From positions 1-32,849 of the forward strand of contig NZ_ATUT01000020.1 of the NCBI RefSeq assembly GCF_000420345.1: a DNA stretch of 32,849 nucleotides. The letters run 5' to 3'. This DNA is from Faecalicoccus pleomorphus DSM 20574 (lineage in GTDB: Bacteria > Bacillota_I > Bacilli_A > Erysipelotrichales > Erysipelotrichaceae). Under the pieces are notes generated by a model, which made no database searches, had not been told where the DNA came from, and saw only the letters and a program-made list of their open reading frames with translations. Numbering within the stretch: the stretch's first letter is position 1; every line of letters begins with the position of its first letter. Shown here in pieces: positions 5,778 to 14,867 of the stretch. A program made the translations under genes and the position numbers.

Positions 5778-8161
5778 GCCAAGATACAAATCAGAAACCG
5801 CAGACAAAAAAGCGTAGAAAGCTGGATATCTGGAACAAGCTGGCAATCGGCGTGCTTTCCATTTTTTTGGTAGGCTGCATCTCTGTTTTCTTTATTCTGG
5901 TCAACATCATCAATGACCCGGATGGCATGCAGTTTGTCGAGGGTGATCTGACAACACTTTCCAACTCACGTATTTATGACCGTAATGGAAACCTGATTTC
6001 CGAGCTGGGACAGGAGATTCGTGAAGATGTCACGTATGATCAGATTCCACAGAACGTGATCGATGCGTTTTTAAGTATTGAAGACTCTCGTTATTTTGAT
6101 CACAACGGGTTTGACTTACCTCGTTTTTTGGCCAGTGCTTTGACAAACCTTCGCTCCGGTTCCTTTGCCCAAGGTGGTTCAACATTGACCATGCAGCTGA
6201 TCGACAATACGTTTACTTCACAACAGGAAAAAAAGATTGAAAATGAACAAGGCAGCATTTCGGCATTTACCAAAATCAAGTTAAAAATACAGGAGATTTA
6301 CTTATCTTTAATCGCCGAACAAACTCTAAATAAGGAAGAAATTTTTGAGTATTATTTAAACCGAATATGGTTTGGATCAGGTGATAACACACGAGGCATT
6401 CAAAAAGCGGCCAATTACTTCTTTAATAAGGATGTATCGGAACTAAATTTAAGTGAATCGGCATTCTTGGCCGGTGCTATCAATGCCCCGGATACATACA
6501 ATCCGCTAAACAACTTATACAAGACGGATCAAGACTATTTGGCCAATGCGACAAGTCGTCGAAATACGACGTTATCCTTGATGTTGCAGCACGGATATAT
6601 TACTGAAACTGAATACAATCTGGCAAGGAATTCAAAATTAGAGTTTGCCCTGCAATATACGAATGTATCCAGTCAGGATCCAAATGCTCCATTTATCTAT
6701 CAAGTTCAACAAGAAGTCATTCAGTTGACTGGTCAAGATCCGGCTGTTGTTCCTATGGATATCTATACAACGCTGAACCCGGATGTACAAAAGGTAGCTT
6801 ATGATATTTGTGCCGGTAATATAATTGACTTCCCAATCGAGCAGCTTGATACCGGCTTTGCCGTAGTTGAAAATCATACCGGTGAAGTCATCGCCATAGG
6901 AGCCGGTCGAACATATTATCAAGATGCAACCAAACGAGATTTATCCATGGAAGAAAGGCAGCCTGGTTCTTCGATGAAACCATTGTTGGCTTACAGTTCA
7001 ACCTTTGATCTATTAGGCTGGTCCACTGAACATAAGATCAATGACCACGGTGAAGACTATTTCCATGCGGGAAGTAACCTTCAAAACTCTGATCGTCAAT
7101 ATCGTGGCGTTGTCAACTTAAAGACAGCCCTTGGTTTATCCTTGAATACCCCGGCGGCTCAGGCGATGATTGCCCTGGTGGATGAAACCGGTTATGACTA
7201 CTGGATCGATTTCTTAAAGAAGTTAGGATACAGTGAAGATACATATACACAGTTTGTTGAACAGTTTGCGATCGGTGGTTCCGAGATGTATGCATCCCCT
7301 CGCCAACAAGCCAGCGCTTACAGTATGTTGGCCAATGGTGGTAAACGTGTAGAAGATCATACAATTCGAAAAATTGTACGTCGCTCGGATGGAAAAGAAA
7401 CCTCCGGTGATACGACCGAATATGAACTGATTAGTGAAGAAGCCGCTTATATGACATCCTACCTGTTGGAAAATGTCGTATCCGGAAATTATCAAAACTT
7501 CAACGAAATCTTATATAGTCAAAACTATACGGCATATGGTAAATCCGGTACATCCGACTGGTCTGATTTGGGTGTTGAACAAGGAATACCAATTGGTGCA
7601 GCCCGTGATGAATGGTCCATCGGTTATACCAGTGATATCAGTGTGGCAACATGGACCGGCTTCAGCGGTGAAAATGAAGCATTAGGATACTACTTCACAA
7701 ACTCTTTACTATTTGAGGCAACTGCCTTCCATATCACGCATTACTTATTAGATTACTGCCAACAGTTCTATGACTATAACGATATTGAAAAGCCTAGCGG
7801 TGTATCCAACTATAATGGTGGTTATATCAAAACAGAGTTCCTTTCTAAAGGTGATTCAAAAGTAACCGGCGGAAATGCGAAGTCTGAAGATGAAGAAGAT
7901 ACTGAGGAAGAGGAACAGGAAGAAGAAACGACAGAAGAAGAAAATACGCAGGATCCAACAACGCCGCCAACGGAACCAACTGTACCAGAGGAGCCTAGTG
8001 ATCCAACGCAGGATCTTCAACAACAATGTATTAATTCCGGTGGTACATGGCAAAATGGAGCTTGTATCTATCAGAACACCGGCAATAACGGAAATACAGG
8101 TATGGAAACCTTCCGACTGGATTCACTGACCTTACCGGATTCACGAAAGAGAATATTATAA
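5774..8161 (+). CDS. ponA: Class A penicillin-binding protein (bifunctional peptidoglycan synthase, PBP1A type)
   Basis: 795 residues. A cytoplasmic basic tail and one membrane helix (23-45) precede a GT51 glycosyltransferase domain with motif 1 EDSRYFDHNG (catalytic Glu103), motif 2 GGSTLTMQL (134-142) and the KEEIFEYYLNRIWFG motif (187-201). The transpeptidase domain has SxxK (Ser399, Lys402), SLN (456-458) and KSGTS (590-594). It polymerises glycan strands and cross-links stem peptides outside the membrane, and is the beta-lactam target. The GT domain has an acidic insertion after motif 2 (about 150-165), and the RKxxE motif is altered to LKxQE. Residues from about 690 form an extracellular tail of Glu/Asp/Thr/Pro repeats ending in a two-cysteine CxxSGGTWQNGAC segment. 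GGAGG precedes the ATG inside recU. Confidence 0.95.
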   Translation: MSQDTNQKPQTKKRRKLDIWNKLAIGVLSIFLVGCISVFFILVNIINDPDGMQFVEGDLTTLSNSRIYDRNGNLISELGQEIREDVTYDQIPQNVIDAFLSIEDSRYFDHNGFDLPRFLASALTNLRSGSFAQGGSTLTMQLIDNTFTSQQEKKIENEQGSISAFTKIKLKIQEIYLSLIAEQTLNKEEIFEYYLNRIWFGSGDNTRGIQKAANYFFNKDVSELNLSESAFLAGAINAPDTYNPLNNLYKTDQDYLANATSRRNTTLSLMLQHGYITETEYNLARNSKLEFALQYTNVSSQDPNAPFIYQVQQEVIQLTGQDPAVVPMDIYTTLNPDVQKVAYDICAGNIIDFPIEQLDTGFAVVENHTGEVIAIGAGRTYYQDATKRDLSMEERQPGSSMKPLLAYSSTFDLLGWSTEHKINDHGEDYFHAGSNLQNSDRQYRGVVNLKTALGLSLNTPAAQAMIALVDETGYDYWIDFLKKLGYSEDTYTQFVEQFAIGGSEMYASPRQQASAYSMLANGGKRVEDHTIRKIVRRSDGKETSGDTTEYELISEEAAYMTSYLLENVVSGNYQNFNEILYSQNYTAYGKSGTSDWSDLGVEQGIPIGAARDEWSIGYTSDISVATWTGFSGENEALGYYFTNSLLFEATAFHITHYLLDYCQQFYDYNDIEKPSGVSNYNGGYIKTEFLSKGDSKVTGGNAKSEDEEDTEEEEQEEETTEEENTQDPTTPPTEPTVPEEPSDPTQDLQQQCINSGGTWQNGACIYQNTGNNGNTGMETFRLDSLTLPDSRKRIL

Positions 8162-8192
8162 AAGGAATGAGGCAGCGCCTCATTCCTTTTCT
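8161..8192. terminator. Bidirectional terminator between pbp and pflA
   Basis: A 13-bp perfect stem, AAAGGAATGAGGC (8161-8173) and GCCTCATTCCTTT (8177-8189) with loop AGC, followed by TCTTTT on the plus strand. It serves the PBP transcript and, from the other side, pflA; the pflA stop codon (8180-8182) lies inside the right arm. Confidence 0.88.
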
Positions 8193-8923
8193 TTTGGATA
8201 TTCATTTGTATGTAGTAAATGATTGGCGTTTTCAACACGTTCTTTTGATGGAGGATCAATTCCCTCTAAAGGATATTTCATACCCAGTGCTTCCCATTTA
8301 TAGGCTCCCAATGTATGGTAGGGTAAAACTTCCACTCTTTCGACATTGGATAAGCTTTGAATAAACGTATCCAGCTTTCTTAAATAAATATCTTCATCAT
8401 TTCTTTGTGGCACCAGAACATGGCGAATCCAAACCGGTTTGGAAATCGAATCTAAATACTTCGCAAAGGCCAGTATATTTGTATTGTCATGACCTGTCAA
8501 TAATCGATGTTGTTGAGGATCAATATGCTTGATATCCAATAAAACCAAATCGGTTACTTCCATCAATGCATTGATTTTATCCATGAATTCTTTTGTTTCA
8601 CAAAATGGTTGTCCGCACGTATCTAGTACGGTATGAACACCTTCTTTTTTAGCCAATTGAAACAATTCTAATATAAAATCAATCTGTAATAATGGTTCAC
8701 CTCCGGATACCGTTATGCCGCCTTTATCTTTCCAGTAAGGGCGATATCGCAAAGCTTTGGTAAGGACATCGCCTGCCTCTTGGTCCGGTTCTTTGATTTG
8801 CCATGTATCGGCATTATGGCAAAACTGACATCGCATCTGGCATCCCTGCAGAAAAATTACGTAACGAACACCCGGGCCGTCAACCGACCCGAATGTTTCA
8901 ATGGAATGTATGCTTCCTTTCAT
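8180..8923 (-). CDS. pflA: Pyruvate formate-lyase activating enzyme (radical SAM)
   Basis: 247 residues. It uses a [4Fe-4S] cluster and S-adenosylmethionine to place the glycyl radical on PflB under anaerobic conditions. The cluster motif CX3CX2C is CQMRCQFC (Cys28, Cys32, Cys35); TVSGGEPLLQ (glycine-rich SAM-binding) and VLLDIKH follow as expected for the family. The ATG is only three bases past the pflB stop, with AGGA inside that junction, so both are made from one mRNA. Length is normal for PflA. Confidence 0.95.
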   Translation of the reverse strand: MKGSIHSIETFGSVDGPGVRYVIFLQGCQMRCQFCHNADTWQIKEPDQEAGDVLTKALRYRPYWKDKGGITVSGGEPLLQIDFILELFQLAKKEGVHTVLDTCGQPFCETKEFMDKINALMEVTDLVLLDIKHIDPQQHRLLTGHDNTNILAFAKYLDSISKPVWIRHVLVPQRNDEDIYLRKLDTFIQSLSNVERVEVLPYHTLGAYKWEALGMKYPLEGIDPPSKERVENANHLLHTNEYPKEKE

Positions 8924-8926
8924 ATC

Positions 8927-11173
8927 CTATAAATGATCGTGACAGGTTCTGGCAATCACATCCAGCTGTTGTTCACGCGTTAAATCAATAAATTTGACCG
9001 CATAGCCACTGACACGAATCGTAAAGTTTTGATACTCTTCTTTTTCTGGATGTTCCATCGCATCTTTTAACTTCTCAACACCAAAGACATTGACATTTAA
9101 ATGATGAGCTCCCTGATCAAAATAACCATCCATCACATGCACTAAATTCTCTGCGCGCTCTGTATCACTATGACCCAGCGCACCCGGATTGATAGTCTGT
9201 GTATTGGAAATACCATCTAAGGCATATTCATAAGGAAGCTTCGCAACTGAATTCAAAGAAGCCAGTAATCCATTCTTTTCGGCTCCGTAAGAAGGATTGG
9301 CACCCGGCGATAAAGGTTCTCCGGCCTTACGTCCATCCGGTAAAGTTCCGGTTGCCTTACCATAAACCACATTACTTGTGATCGTCAAAATTGAAGTCGT
9401 TGGCTCACTGTTACGATACGTATGATGCTTACGAATCTTATTCATAAATGTCTTTAACAACCATACTGCGATATCATCGGCTCTATCATCATCGTTTCCA
9501 TAACGTGGGAAATCGCCTTCTACCTTGTAGTCAACGACGATACCATCCTCATCACGAATCGGTGTTACCTTGGCATATTTGATGGCACATAAGCTATCCA
9601 CAACATGAGAGAAACCGGCAATACCCGTGGCAAATGTACGTCTTACATCGGTATCGATCAAAGCCATTTCGGCTGCTTCATAGTAATATTTATCATGCAT
9701 ATATTGAATCAGGTTTAAAGTATTGACATAGAGTCCACTCAACCAGTCCATCATCAAATCATATTTATGCATCACTTCATCAAAATCAAGCACATCGCTG
9801 GTGATTGGCTTATACTCTGGACCTACCTGCATTTTTGTTCTTTCATCCACACCACCGTTGATGGCATACAACAGACATTTTGCCAAATTGGCACGGGCTC
9901 CAAAGAACTGCATTTCCTTACCCGTCTGTGTGGCGCTGACACAACAACATACCGCATAATCATCGCCCCACTCCGGACGCATCACATCATCGTTTTCATA
10001 TTGCAGAGAAGATGTCGCCACACTGACCTTGGCCGCATACTTTTTAAAGGGCTCTGGCAGATGACTGGAATACAATACCGTCAAATTGGGCTCCGGACTT
10101 GGTCCCATATTTTCTAATGTATGCAGGAATCGAAAACATGTTTTGGTGACCATATGACGGCCATCCATACCGATACCGGCTACATCCAAAGTGGCCCAGA
10201 CCGGATCACCCGAGAACAACTGGTTATAGGAAGGAATACGGGCAAATTTAACCATACGAAACTTCATGACCATATGATCGATCAGCTCTTGTGCCTTTTC
10301 TTCCGTCAATGTTCCGTTCTTTAAATCTCTTTGCATATAGATATCTAAGAAGGTGGAAATACGCCCAACGGACATGGCTGCCCCATTCTGTGTTTTAATG
10401 GCTGCCAAATAACCAAAATAAAGCCACTGTACTGCTTCCTTGGCATTCTTGGCCGGTTTTGAGATATCATAGCCATAAATAGCAGCCATCTCTTTCATCT
10501 CTTTTAATGCCTTGATCTGATCAGATAACTCTTCTCTTTGACGAATGATGTGATCCAGCATCGTTCCATCGCCACACAAATCAAAATCTTTTTGTTTTTC
10601 CTCGATCAAAAAATCAATTCCATACAAAGCTACACGACGATAATCCCCAACGATACGTCCACGACCATAGGTGTCCGGTAATCCGGTAATAATCTTATTT
10701 TTACGAGCTAGACGCATTTCCGGAGTATAAGCTCCAAATACCGCATCGTTATGTGTTTTATGATACTTTGTGAAGATTTCTTTTAATTTATCACTTGGTG
10801 TATATCCATAAGTTTCACACGCTTCGATACTCATACGAATACCACCATAAGGCATAAAGGCTCTTTTTAAAGGCTTATCCGTTTGTAAACCTACGATTTG
10901 TTCCAAATCTTTTAAATTTTCATCAATATATCCTGGTCCATAGGAAGTAAGGCTGGATACCACTTCCGTTTCCATATCCAATACACCGCCTTTGGCGCGT
11001 TCTTCCTTTTGAAGCTTCTGTAAGGCATCCCACAATGTATTCGTAGCTTCTGTTGGATCCGCCAAAAAGGCTTCATCACCATCATAAGGCTCATAGTTAT
11101 TCTGGATAAAGTCTCTGACATTGACTTCCTCCTGCCATTTGTTTCCTTTAAATCCGGTCCACTGTTCAAACAT
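8927..11173 (-). CDS. pflB: Formate C-acetyltransferase (pyruvate formate-lyase)
   Basis: 748 residues from ATG 11173, which follows GGAGGAAAGAC; the frame is open further upstream into the riboswitch, but that extension has no ribosome site. The enzyme converts pyruvate and CoA to acetyl-CoA and formate, central to strictly fermentative metabolism. The active-site cysteines lie in [20 protein letters not shown] (Cys409-411, one more Cys than the usual pair), and the glycyl-radical loop RVSGYAV has Gly near 723, followed by the conserved C-terminal helix. The transcript starts at a strong promoter (11308-11336) and carries a ZTP riboswitch, linking fermentation or formate supply to folate one-carbon status. 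Confidence 0.97.
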   Translation of the reverse strand: MFEQWTGFKGNKWQEEVNVRDFIQNNYEPYDGDEAFLADPTEATNTLWDALQKLQKEERAKGGVLDMETEVVSSLTSYGPGYIDENLKDLEQIVGLQTDKPLKRAFMPYGGIRMSIEACETYGYTPSDKLKEIFTKYHKTHNDAVFGAYTPEMRLARKNKIITGLPDTYGRGRIVGDYRRVALYGIDFLIEEKQKDFDLCGDGTMLDHIIRQREELSDQIKALKEMKEMAAIYGYDISKPAKNAKEAVQWLYFGYLAAIKTQNGAAMSVGRISTFLDIYMQRDLKNGTLTEEKAQELIDHMVMKFRMVKFARIPSYNQLFSGDPVWATLDVAGIGMDGRHMVTKTCFRFLHTLENMGPSPEPNLTVLYSSHLPEPFKKYAAKVSVATSSLQYENDDVMRPEWGDDYAVCCCVSATQTGKEMQFFGARANLAKCLLYAINGGVDERTKMQVGPEYKPITSDVLDFDEVMHKYDLMMDWLSGLYVNTLNLIQYMHDKYYYEAAEMALIDTDVRRTFATGIAGFSHVVDSLCAIKYAKVTPIRDEDGIVVDYKVEGDFPRYGNDDDRADDIAVWLLKTFMNKIRKHHTYRNSEPTTSILTITSNVVYGKATGTLPDGRKAGEPLSPGANPSYGAEKNGLLASLNSVAKLPYEYALDGISNTQTINPGALGHSDTERAENLVHVMDGYFDQGAHHLNVNVFGVEKLKDAMEHPEKEEYQNFTIRVSGYAVKFIDLTREQQLDVIARTCHDHL

Positions 11174-11199
11174 GTCTTTCCTCCTATTCTTGAACCATA

Positions 11200-11236
11200 T
11201 AAAAAGCTGGCCTCCGGGCTTCTTTTTCTGCCCAGA
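11200..11236 (-). terminator. Expression platform of the ZTP riboswitch
   Basis: UCUGGGC (11236-11230), a ten-base A-rich loop and GCCCGGA (11219-11213) are followed seven bases later by UUUUUAU (from 11205). The 5' arm is shared with the aptamer's conserved CUGGGC, so ligand binding and terminator formation compete. Seven bases between stem and U-tract is longer than usual, so an additional AAAAAG/CUUUUU pairing may be the functional form. Confidence 0.6.
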
Positions 11237-11302
11237 CGGTCGGCTCAATACTCTTATACTTCACGTGGTCTATTCCACTCATTCCGTCAGTCATATAAGG
11301 TG
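11230..11302 (-). promoter_or_regulatory. ZTP (pfl-motif) riboswitch aptamer
   Basis: The minus-strand RNA reads ...UAUAUGACUGACGGAA, then a GUGG/CCAC hairpin, GUGAAGUAUAA, a variable linker, and GCCGACCGUCUGGGC. These are the conserved elements and order of the ZTP/ZMP-sensing pfl motif, which detects the purine intermediate that accumulates when 10-formyl-tetrahydrofolate is short. It begins within a few bases of the predicted transcript start and lies in the 5' UTR of pflB, one of its classic locations. Confidence 0.92.
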
Positions 11303-11307
11303 ATTTC

Positions 11308-11336
11308 ATCATATCGGAATTTAGTTGAAGTGTCAA
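11308..11336 (-). promoter_or_regulatory. Strong SigA-type promoter of pflB-pflA
   Basis: TTGACA (11336-11331), a 17-base spacer and TATGAT (11313-11308) on the minus strand, predicting a start near 11301, exactly at the riboswitch 5' end. Confidence 0.85.
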
Positions 11337-11359
11337 CGAATAAGTCGCTGAAAATCCTT

Positions 11360-12775
11360 TCAGTGCTTTAAACCTAAAATTTTCTTTTTATAGAAAGAAG
11401 ACTGCTTTTGTATTTTCAGATTCAAAGCCTTTTCTCCTTTCTTTTCTAAGACTGTTTTTTCATCCGAAAAAAGATCACGCCCTAAAGCCAATCCATTTTT
11501 AGAAAGCGTATAGCCCATTCCCGAAAGAATCGTCGGAAACAGATCCATCGTCGTAAATTCTCTTTTCTTTATATGCATCGGATTCTTTTTACTGTGAATG
11601 AAGCAATTCCACACCCTTCGATCAAAGTCTCGATCAAAATTTGAATGAATATATTGTGCCGCCATGCTTGTATGATCCCCTTGAATCACGATGAGCGTAT
11701 CTTTGTAGAAAGGCTGTTTTTCTAACCATGTCATAAAATCTTCCAGAAGCCGATCAGTATGATAAATGGAGTTTGAGATACCTTTGTCAAAGGGTTTCTC
11801 CCATTTCTTCTCCTGATAACCATAAGGATGATGGGTATCTACTGTCAACATTTCAAAATTAAACGGGCGATCCTCCTTTACCAGCATGCTCAGTTTTCGT
11901 TTGGCAAAATCAAAGAGCTTTTCATCCTCATAACCCCAGAACACATGATATTTTTCATCCAACCAGCCTTCCTCTTTTATTTTTTTAATATCTTGAATAT
12001 CATAATGTCCATGTTGATCAAAATATGATTTGCGCCCTCCAAAGGCCGCATCCGAACCAATCATCAAGGTGTTGGAATAACCATCTTTTTCTAAAATGTC
12101 ACCTAAAGAAACTAAACCATTCATAAATGCTTGTTTAGGTGTACAAAATGGATGATAAATCGGAAAGTTTAAGGGAACCCCTGCCGTAGAAGCAATCATG
12201 CCGCCGGTTGTCCATCCGGTTCCTGTCACAACTTTAGCACCGCCTATTTGATCTGTATTTGAAAAACTGATGTTCTCTTTTGTCAGTTTTGTCAAAAAAG
12301 GAAGTAGATTCTCCTGGGAATCGCCTCCATCTTTCTTCAGCGCATATGTGGTTTCCATGGATTCTAAATAAATATGAATCAAATTCATTTTTTTCTTTGG
12401 CGCCTGTAAAGTCGAAGCGCTGACTTCGATATAGTCCTGTTCATAAAGATCCGACTTTTGAAACTGATGGATCCCATATTGAATCAATCCCACTTTATAG
12501 GCCGAATACACGATACACATAAGCAGCCATACCCAACAAAGCCAGAGCGCCGCAAAAATATGAATGATAAGCAAAGTCACAATTATCGAGATTACAAAAC
12601 CCCGTAGAAAACACAATCGAAACCAATCTACCAAAAATCGTTTATTGGTCCCTTCCAAAGGCACTTTTATATGAAATACTAACTGTTCAAAAGATGACAA
12701 TCCAAAATAAGAAAAAGCCCATGATACCGTCTTGACAAGTATAGATGCGAAAAGTACAAGCAGGAAATACAACAA
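11360..12775 (-). CDS. Membrane sulfatase-fold phosphoglycerol transferase (LtaS/OpgB-like)
   Basis: 471 residues. N-terminal membrane helices (about 1-22, 60-80 and 80-98) anchor an extracellular alkaline-phosphatase/sulfatase-fold domain. Visible features are the metal-binding Glu138 in NLIHIYLESMETTY, GTGWTTGGMIAS (185-196) with the catalytic Thr, IGSDAAFGGRKSYFDQHG, a DTHHPYG block and IQGDHTS near the C-terminus. LtaS adds glycerol phosphate from phosphatidylglycerol to lipoteichoic acid; OpgB-type enzymes transfer it to glycans. The GTGWTTGGMIAS block is closer to the OpgB style, and there are fewer membrane helices than the five of LtaS, so the acceptor is uncertain. The start is TTG 12775 with AAGGAGG in place; a TATAAT (12801-12806) lies just upstream. 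Confidence 0.82.
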   Translation of the reverse strand: MLYFLLVLFASILVKTVSWAFSYFGLSSFEQLVFHIKVPLEGTNKRFLVDWFRLCFLRGFVISIIVTLLIIHIFAALWLCWVWLLMCIVYSAYKVGLIQYGIHQFQKSDLYEQDYIEVSASTLQAPKKKMNLIHIYLESMETTYALKKDGGDSQENLLPFLTKLTKENISFSNTDQIGGAKVVTGTGWTTGGMIASTAGVPLNFPIYHPFCTPKQAFMNGLVSLGDILEKDGYSNTLMIGSDAAFGGRKSYFDQHGHYDIQDIKKIKEEGWLDEKYHVFWGYEDEKLFDFAKRKLSMLVKEDRPFNFEMLTVDTHHPYGYQEKKWEKPFDKGISNSIYHTDRLLEDFMTWLEKQPFYKDTLIVIQGDHTSMAAQYIHSNFDRDFDRRVWNCFIHSKKNPMHIKKREFTTMDLFPTILSGMGYTLSKNGLALGRDLFSDEKTVLEKKGEKALNLKIQKQSSFYKKKILGLKH

Positions 12776-12810
12776 TTTACCCCCTCCTTACATAATGTGT
12801 ATTATACTCG

Positions 12811-12845
12811 AAAATAAAAAGAAGAACAGAAAAACTCTATTCTTC
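12811..12845 (-). terminator. Rho-independent terminator of the Cof-type HAD gene
   Basis: On the minus strand GAAGAATAGA, loop GTTTT and TCTGTTCTTC (10 bp with one wobble) precede TTTTTATTTT. The 5' arm contains the stop codon (12837-12839). Confidence 0.82.
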
Positions 12846-13715
12846 AATCAAACCAAGTTTCTTTAAAGCGTGCCATATTCCTTCCTCATTATTGGAAAGC
12901 GTAATATGCGCCGCTTTCTCTTTAACATAAGATCTAGCCTGTCCCATCGCATAACTGCATGTCACAACATCAAATAAGCTTACGTCATTTTCTCCATCCC
13001 CAAAAGCGATGACTTCATCGGCACTCCAACCGTTTTCTTTCATGATCTTCCCTAAGGTTTCTCCTTTGGAAACACCTTTTGGTAAGATCTCTAATTGCCT
13101 TGGTGCAGTACGGAATACATTAAATTCCGGAAAACGATCAACCAGATACAAATATAAAGATTCCAGCTTCTCTTCTTCCTGCATCACCTGCAGCTTATTG
13201 ATCGGCGGCTGAATCTGGTCTATATCTTTTAAATAGGTGATTTTCGGATATCCTTTTCGCATATCCGCCAGCCAGCTCCATGGCCCCGCTGTCCAGGGAT
13301 AATCTTTTGGCAAGCCCTGCTCTTTACGCAGTTTTTCTTTGATGGCTCGAATCGAATCCGGGAAATAATCATAGACTCCATCATCAAAACAAGCCATGCT
13401 TTCACAATCTAAAGTCATCAATTCTAAAAACACCTTACGTACTTCTTCGATCGTCATTCGCCGTAAGATTTTCCTTTGGTCATGATGTATATCATAAACG
13501 GCCACACCATCGACCTCCAGTAAATAACCATGATGGCTGTCCATCTGCAGCTCTTTTGCGTATGGCACCAAACGTGTATAACTGCGCCCACTGGCCAAAA
13601 TCAAACGAACTTCTTTTTCCTGCAGTTCTAATAATGCCTGCTTTGTTTTAGGAAGAATCTGATTGTTGGAATCCAGTAAAGTTCCATCCATATCCATTAC
13701 AATTGCCTTGATCAT
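12837..13715 (-). CDS. Cof-type HAD-superfamily phosphatase
   Basis: 292 residues. HAD motifs: DMDGTLLDS with nucleophile Asp8 and Asp10, the LASGR motif 2, the motif 3 Lys with the cap domain between, and motif 4 GDGENDVSLF. The Cof-type (class IIB) cap and the total length fit sugar- or flavin-phosphate phosphatases; the physiological substrate cannot be read from sequence. ATG 13715 is chosen over the upstream TTG (13724) because GAGG then sits nine bases before it. It is transcribed alone, from its own promoter to its own terminator. Confidence 0.92.
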   Translation of the reverse strand: MIKAIVMDMDGTLLDSNNQILPKTKQALLELQEKEVRLILASGRSYTRLVPYAKELQMDSHHGYLLEVDGVAVYDIHHDQRKILRRMTIEEVRKVFLELMTLDCESMACFDDGVYDYFPDSIRAIKEKLRKEQGLPKDYPWTAGPWSWLADMRKGYPKITYLKDIDQIQPPINKLQVMQEEEKLESLYLYLVDRFPEFNVFRTAPRQLEILPKGVSKGETLGKIMKENGWSADEVIAFGDGENDVSLFDVVTCSYAMGQARSYVKEKAAHITLSNNEEGIWHALKKLGLIEE

Positions 13716-13735
13716 ATTTATCAACCTCGCCTGTT

Positions 13736-13764
13736 ATTGTATCACTGATCATTCCTTAGTACAA
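13736..13764 (-). promoter_or_regulatory. SigA-type promoter of the Cof-type HAD gene
   Basis: TTGTAC (13764-13759), 17-base spacer, TACAAT (13741-13736) preceded by an extended-10 TG. Confidence 0.72.
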
Positions 13765-13789
13765 AACCCACAGATAACCTATTTCTATA

Positions 13790-14605
13790 TCAGATATTCA
13801 ACAAGCCTATAGAGATCATGATCAAACCAAATGTCATCATCATTTCCTTATTGATCTTTTCTTTAAAGAAAGAGTATCCACATAGACTGATCGTCATGAT
13901 CGTCAGCATAGAATACATGGGATAAACAATAATAGAAGGCAACTCATTTAACGATATAAGTAAAAAGTAAGATGATAAGTAATTAGGAACACCAATCAAA
14001 AATCCATAAAGGATTTCGTTTTTAGAAATTCTTTGTTTCTTGATCACCATCAAAATAAAGCTTAAAATCGCAGCCATAAAAAAAGAAAGGAAGAAGTATT
14101 GACTGGCTAAAGACGGTTCTCCATAGAACTGATAGATCTTGCTCATGGTATCGATCAATCCGCTCACGATCATAAAAACAAGCAATGTCAGCCCCAATTT
14201 AAAGTTTATTTTTGATTGATAGAAAAATAAGACAATCGATAAAAAGGATAGAGCCATACCAATCAGTTGAAGCCAGGTTGGTATTTCATGAAACAAGAAA
14301 ACCGAAAACAATAAGGGTACACAAACACCTAACCGTCCATATAAACCTGTCAAAGCAATACCATTGAGTTTCATGCTCAGCTGCATTAAGTATAAGCTCA
14401 TCACCAAAAGTAAGCCATTGACAGTCCCTAATACCAAGGTCGTTTCATTCCATCGAAACACACGTGAAAAAAGCAGTGCACATAAAGAACAGGTCACATA
14501 ATTACAGACAAGCTTGCCATATAGACTATGTTCTCTATTATTGCTCATCCGTAAGAAAACAGAAATTGCGGTGCTGCATAAAATTGCTAAAACAAGAAAT
14601 GCCAT
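13790..14605 (-). CDS. DMT/EamA-like multi-pass membrane transporter
   Basis: 271 residues, strongly hydrophobic throughout with about ten predicted membrane helices in two halves and few charges outside short loops, as in the drug/metabolite transporter superfamily. The first half ends around KLNGIALTGLYGRLGVCVPLL; the last helices resemble the EamA tail with IIVYPMYSMLTIMTISLCGY and FFKEKINKEMMMTFGLIMISIG. Substrates in this superfamily vary widely (amino acids, nucleotides, sugars, toxic compounds) and none can be named. AAGGAGA precedes the ATG. It is monocistronic, and marks the end of the core-like region. Confidence 0.82.
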   Translation of the reverse strand: MAFLVLAILCSTAISVFLRMSNNREHSLYGKLVCNYVTCSLCALLFSRVFRWNETTLVLGTVNGLLLVMSLYLMQLSMKLNGIALTGLYGRLGVCVPLLFSVFLFHEIPTWLQLIGMALSFLSIVLFFYQSKINFKLGLTLLVFMIVSGLIDTMSKIYQFYGEPSLASQYFFLSFFMAAILSFILMVIKKQRISKNEILYGFLIGVPNYLSSYFLLISLNELPSIIVYPMYSMLTIMTISLCGYSFFKEKINKEMMMTFGLIMISIGLLNI

Positions 14606-14634
14606 ATCGTTCTCCTTAAAACGCAGTTAAGCAT

Positions 14635-14664
14635 ATCTTATCAAAATAATAGTATTTGATTCAA
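14635..14664 (-). promoter_or_regulatory. Probable promoter of the DMT-like transporter
   Basis: TTGAAT (14664-14659), 18-base spacer, TAAGAT (14640-14635) on the minus strand, about 30 bases before the start codon. The rest of the divergent gap 14606-14867 is AT-rich and holds a TATAAT (about 14797-14802) that may serve the plus-strand HAD gene. Confidence 0.45.
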
Positions 14665-14867
14665 TTGTTTTCTTATAAAATACATCAATAAAATAGGATA
14701 TAATTCTAATTTAATCTTCATAAACTCTCTTTGTTTCCATTTTTATAGATTGATCCTATTTTGAATTTACATAATTTCGATTTTGCCATTCGCATGTATA
14801 ATTGAATCAATAACACACGAGTAATAGTATAAACATGTGAATCTTTACATGAAAAGAGGTGTTTTCT

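Noticed and set aside
8803-8991. Plus-strand frame across the pflA-pflB junction
   Set aside because: It is antisense to two strongly supported enzymes and has no recognisable product.
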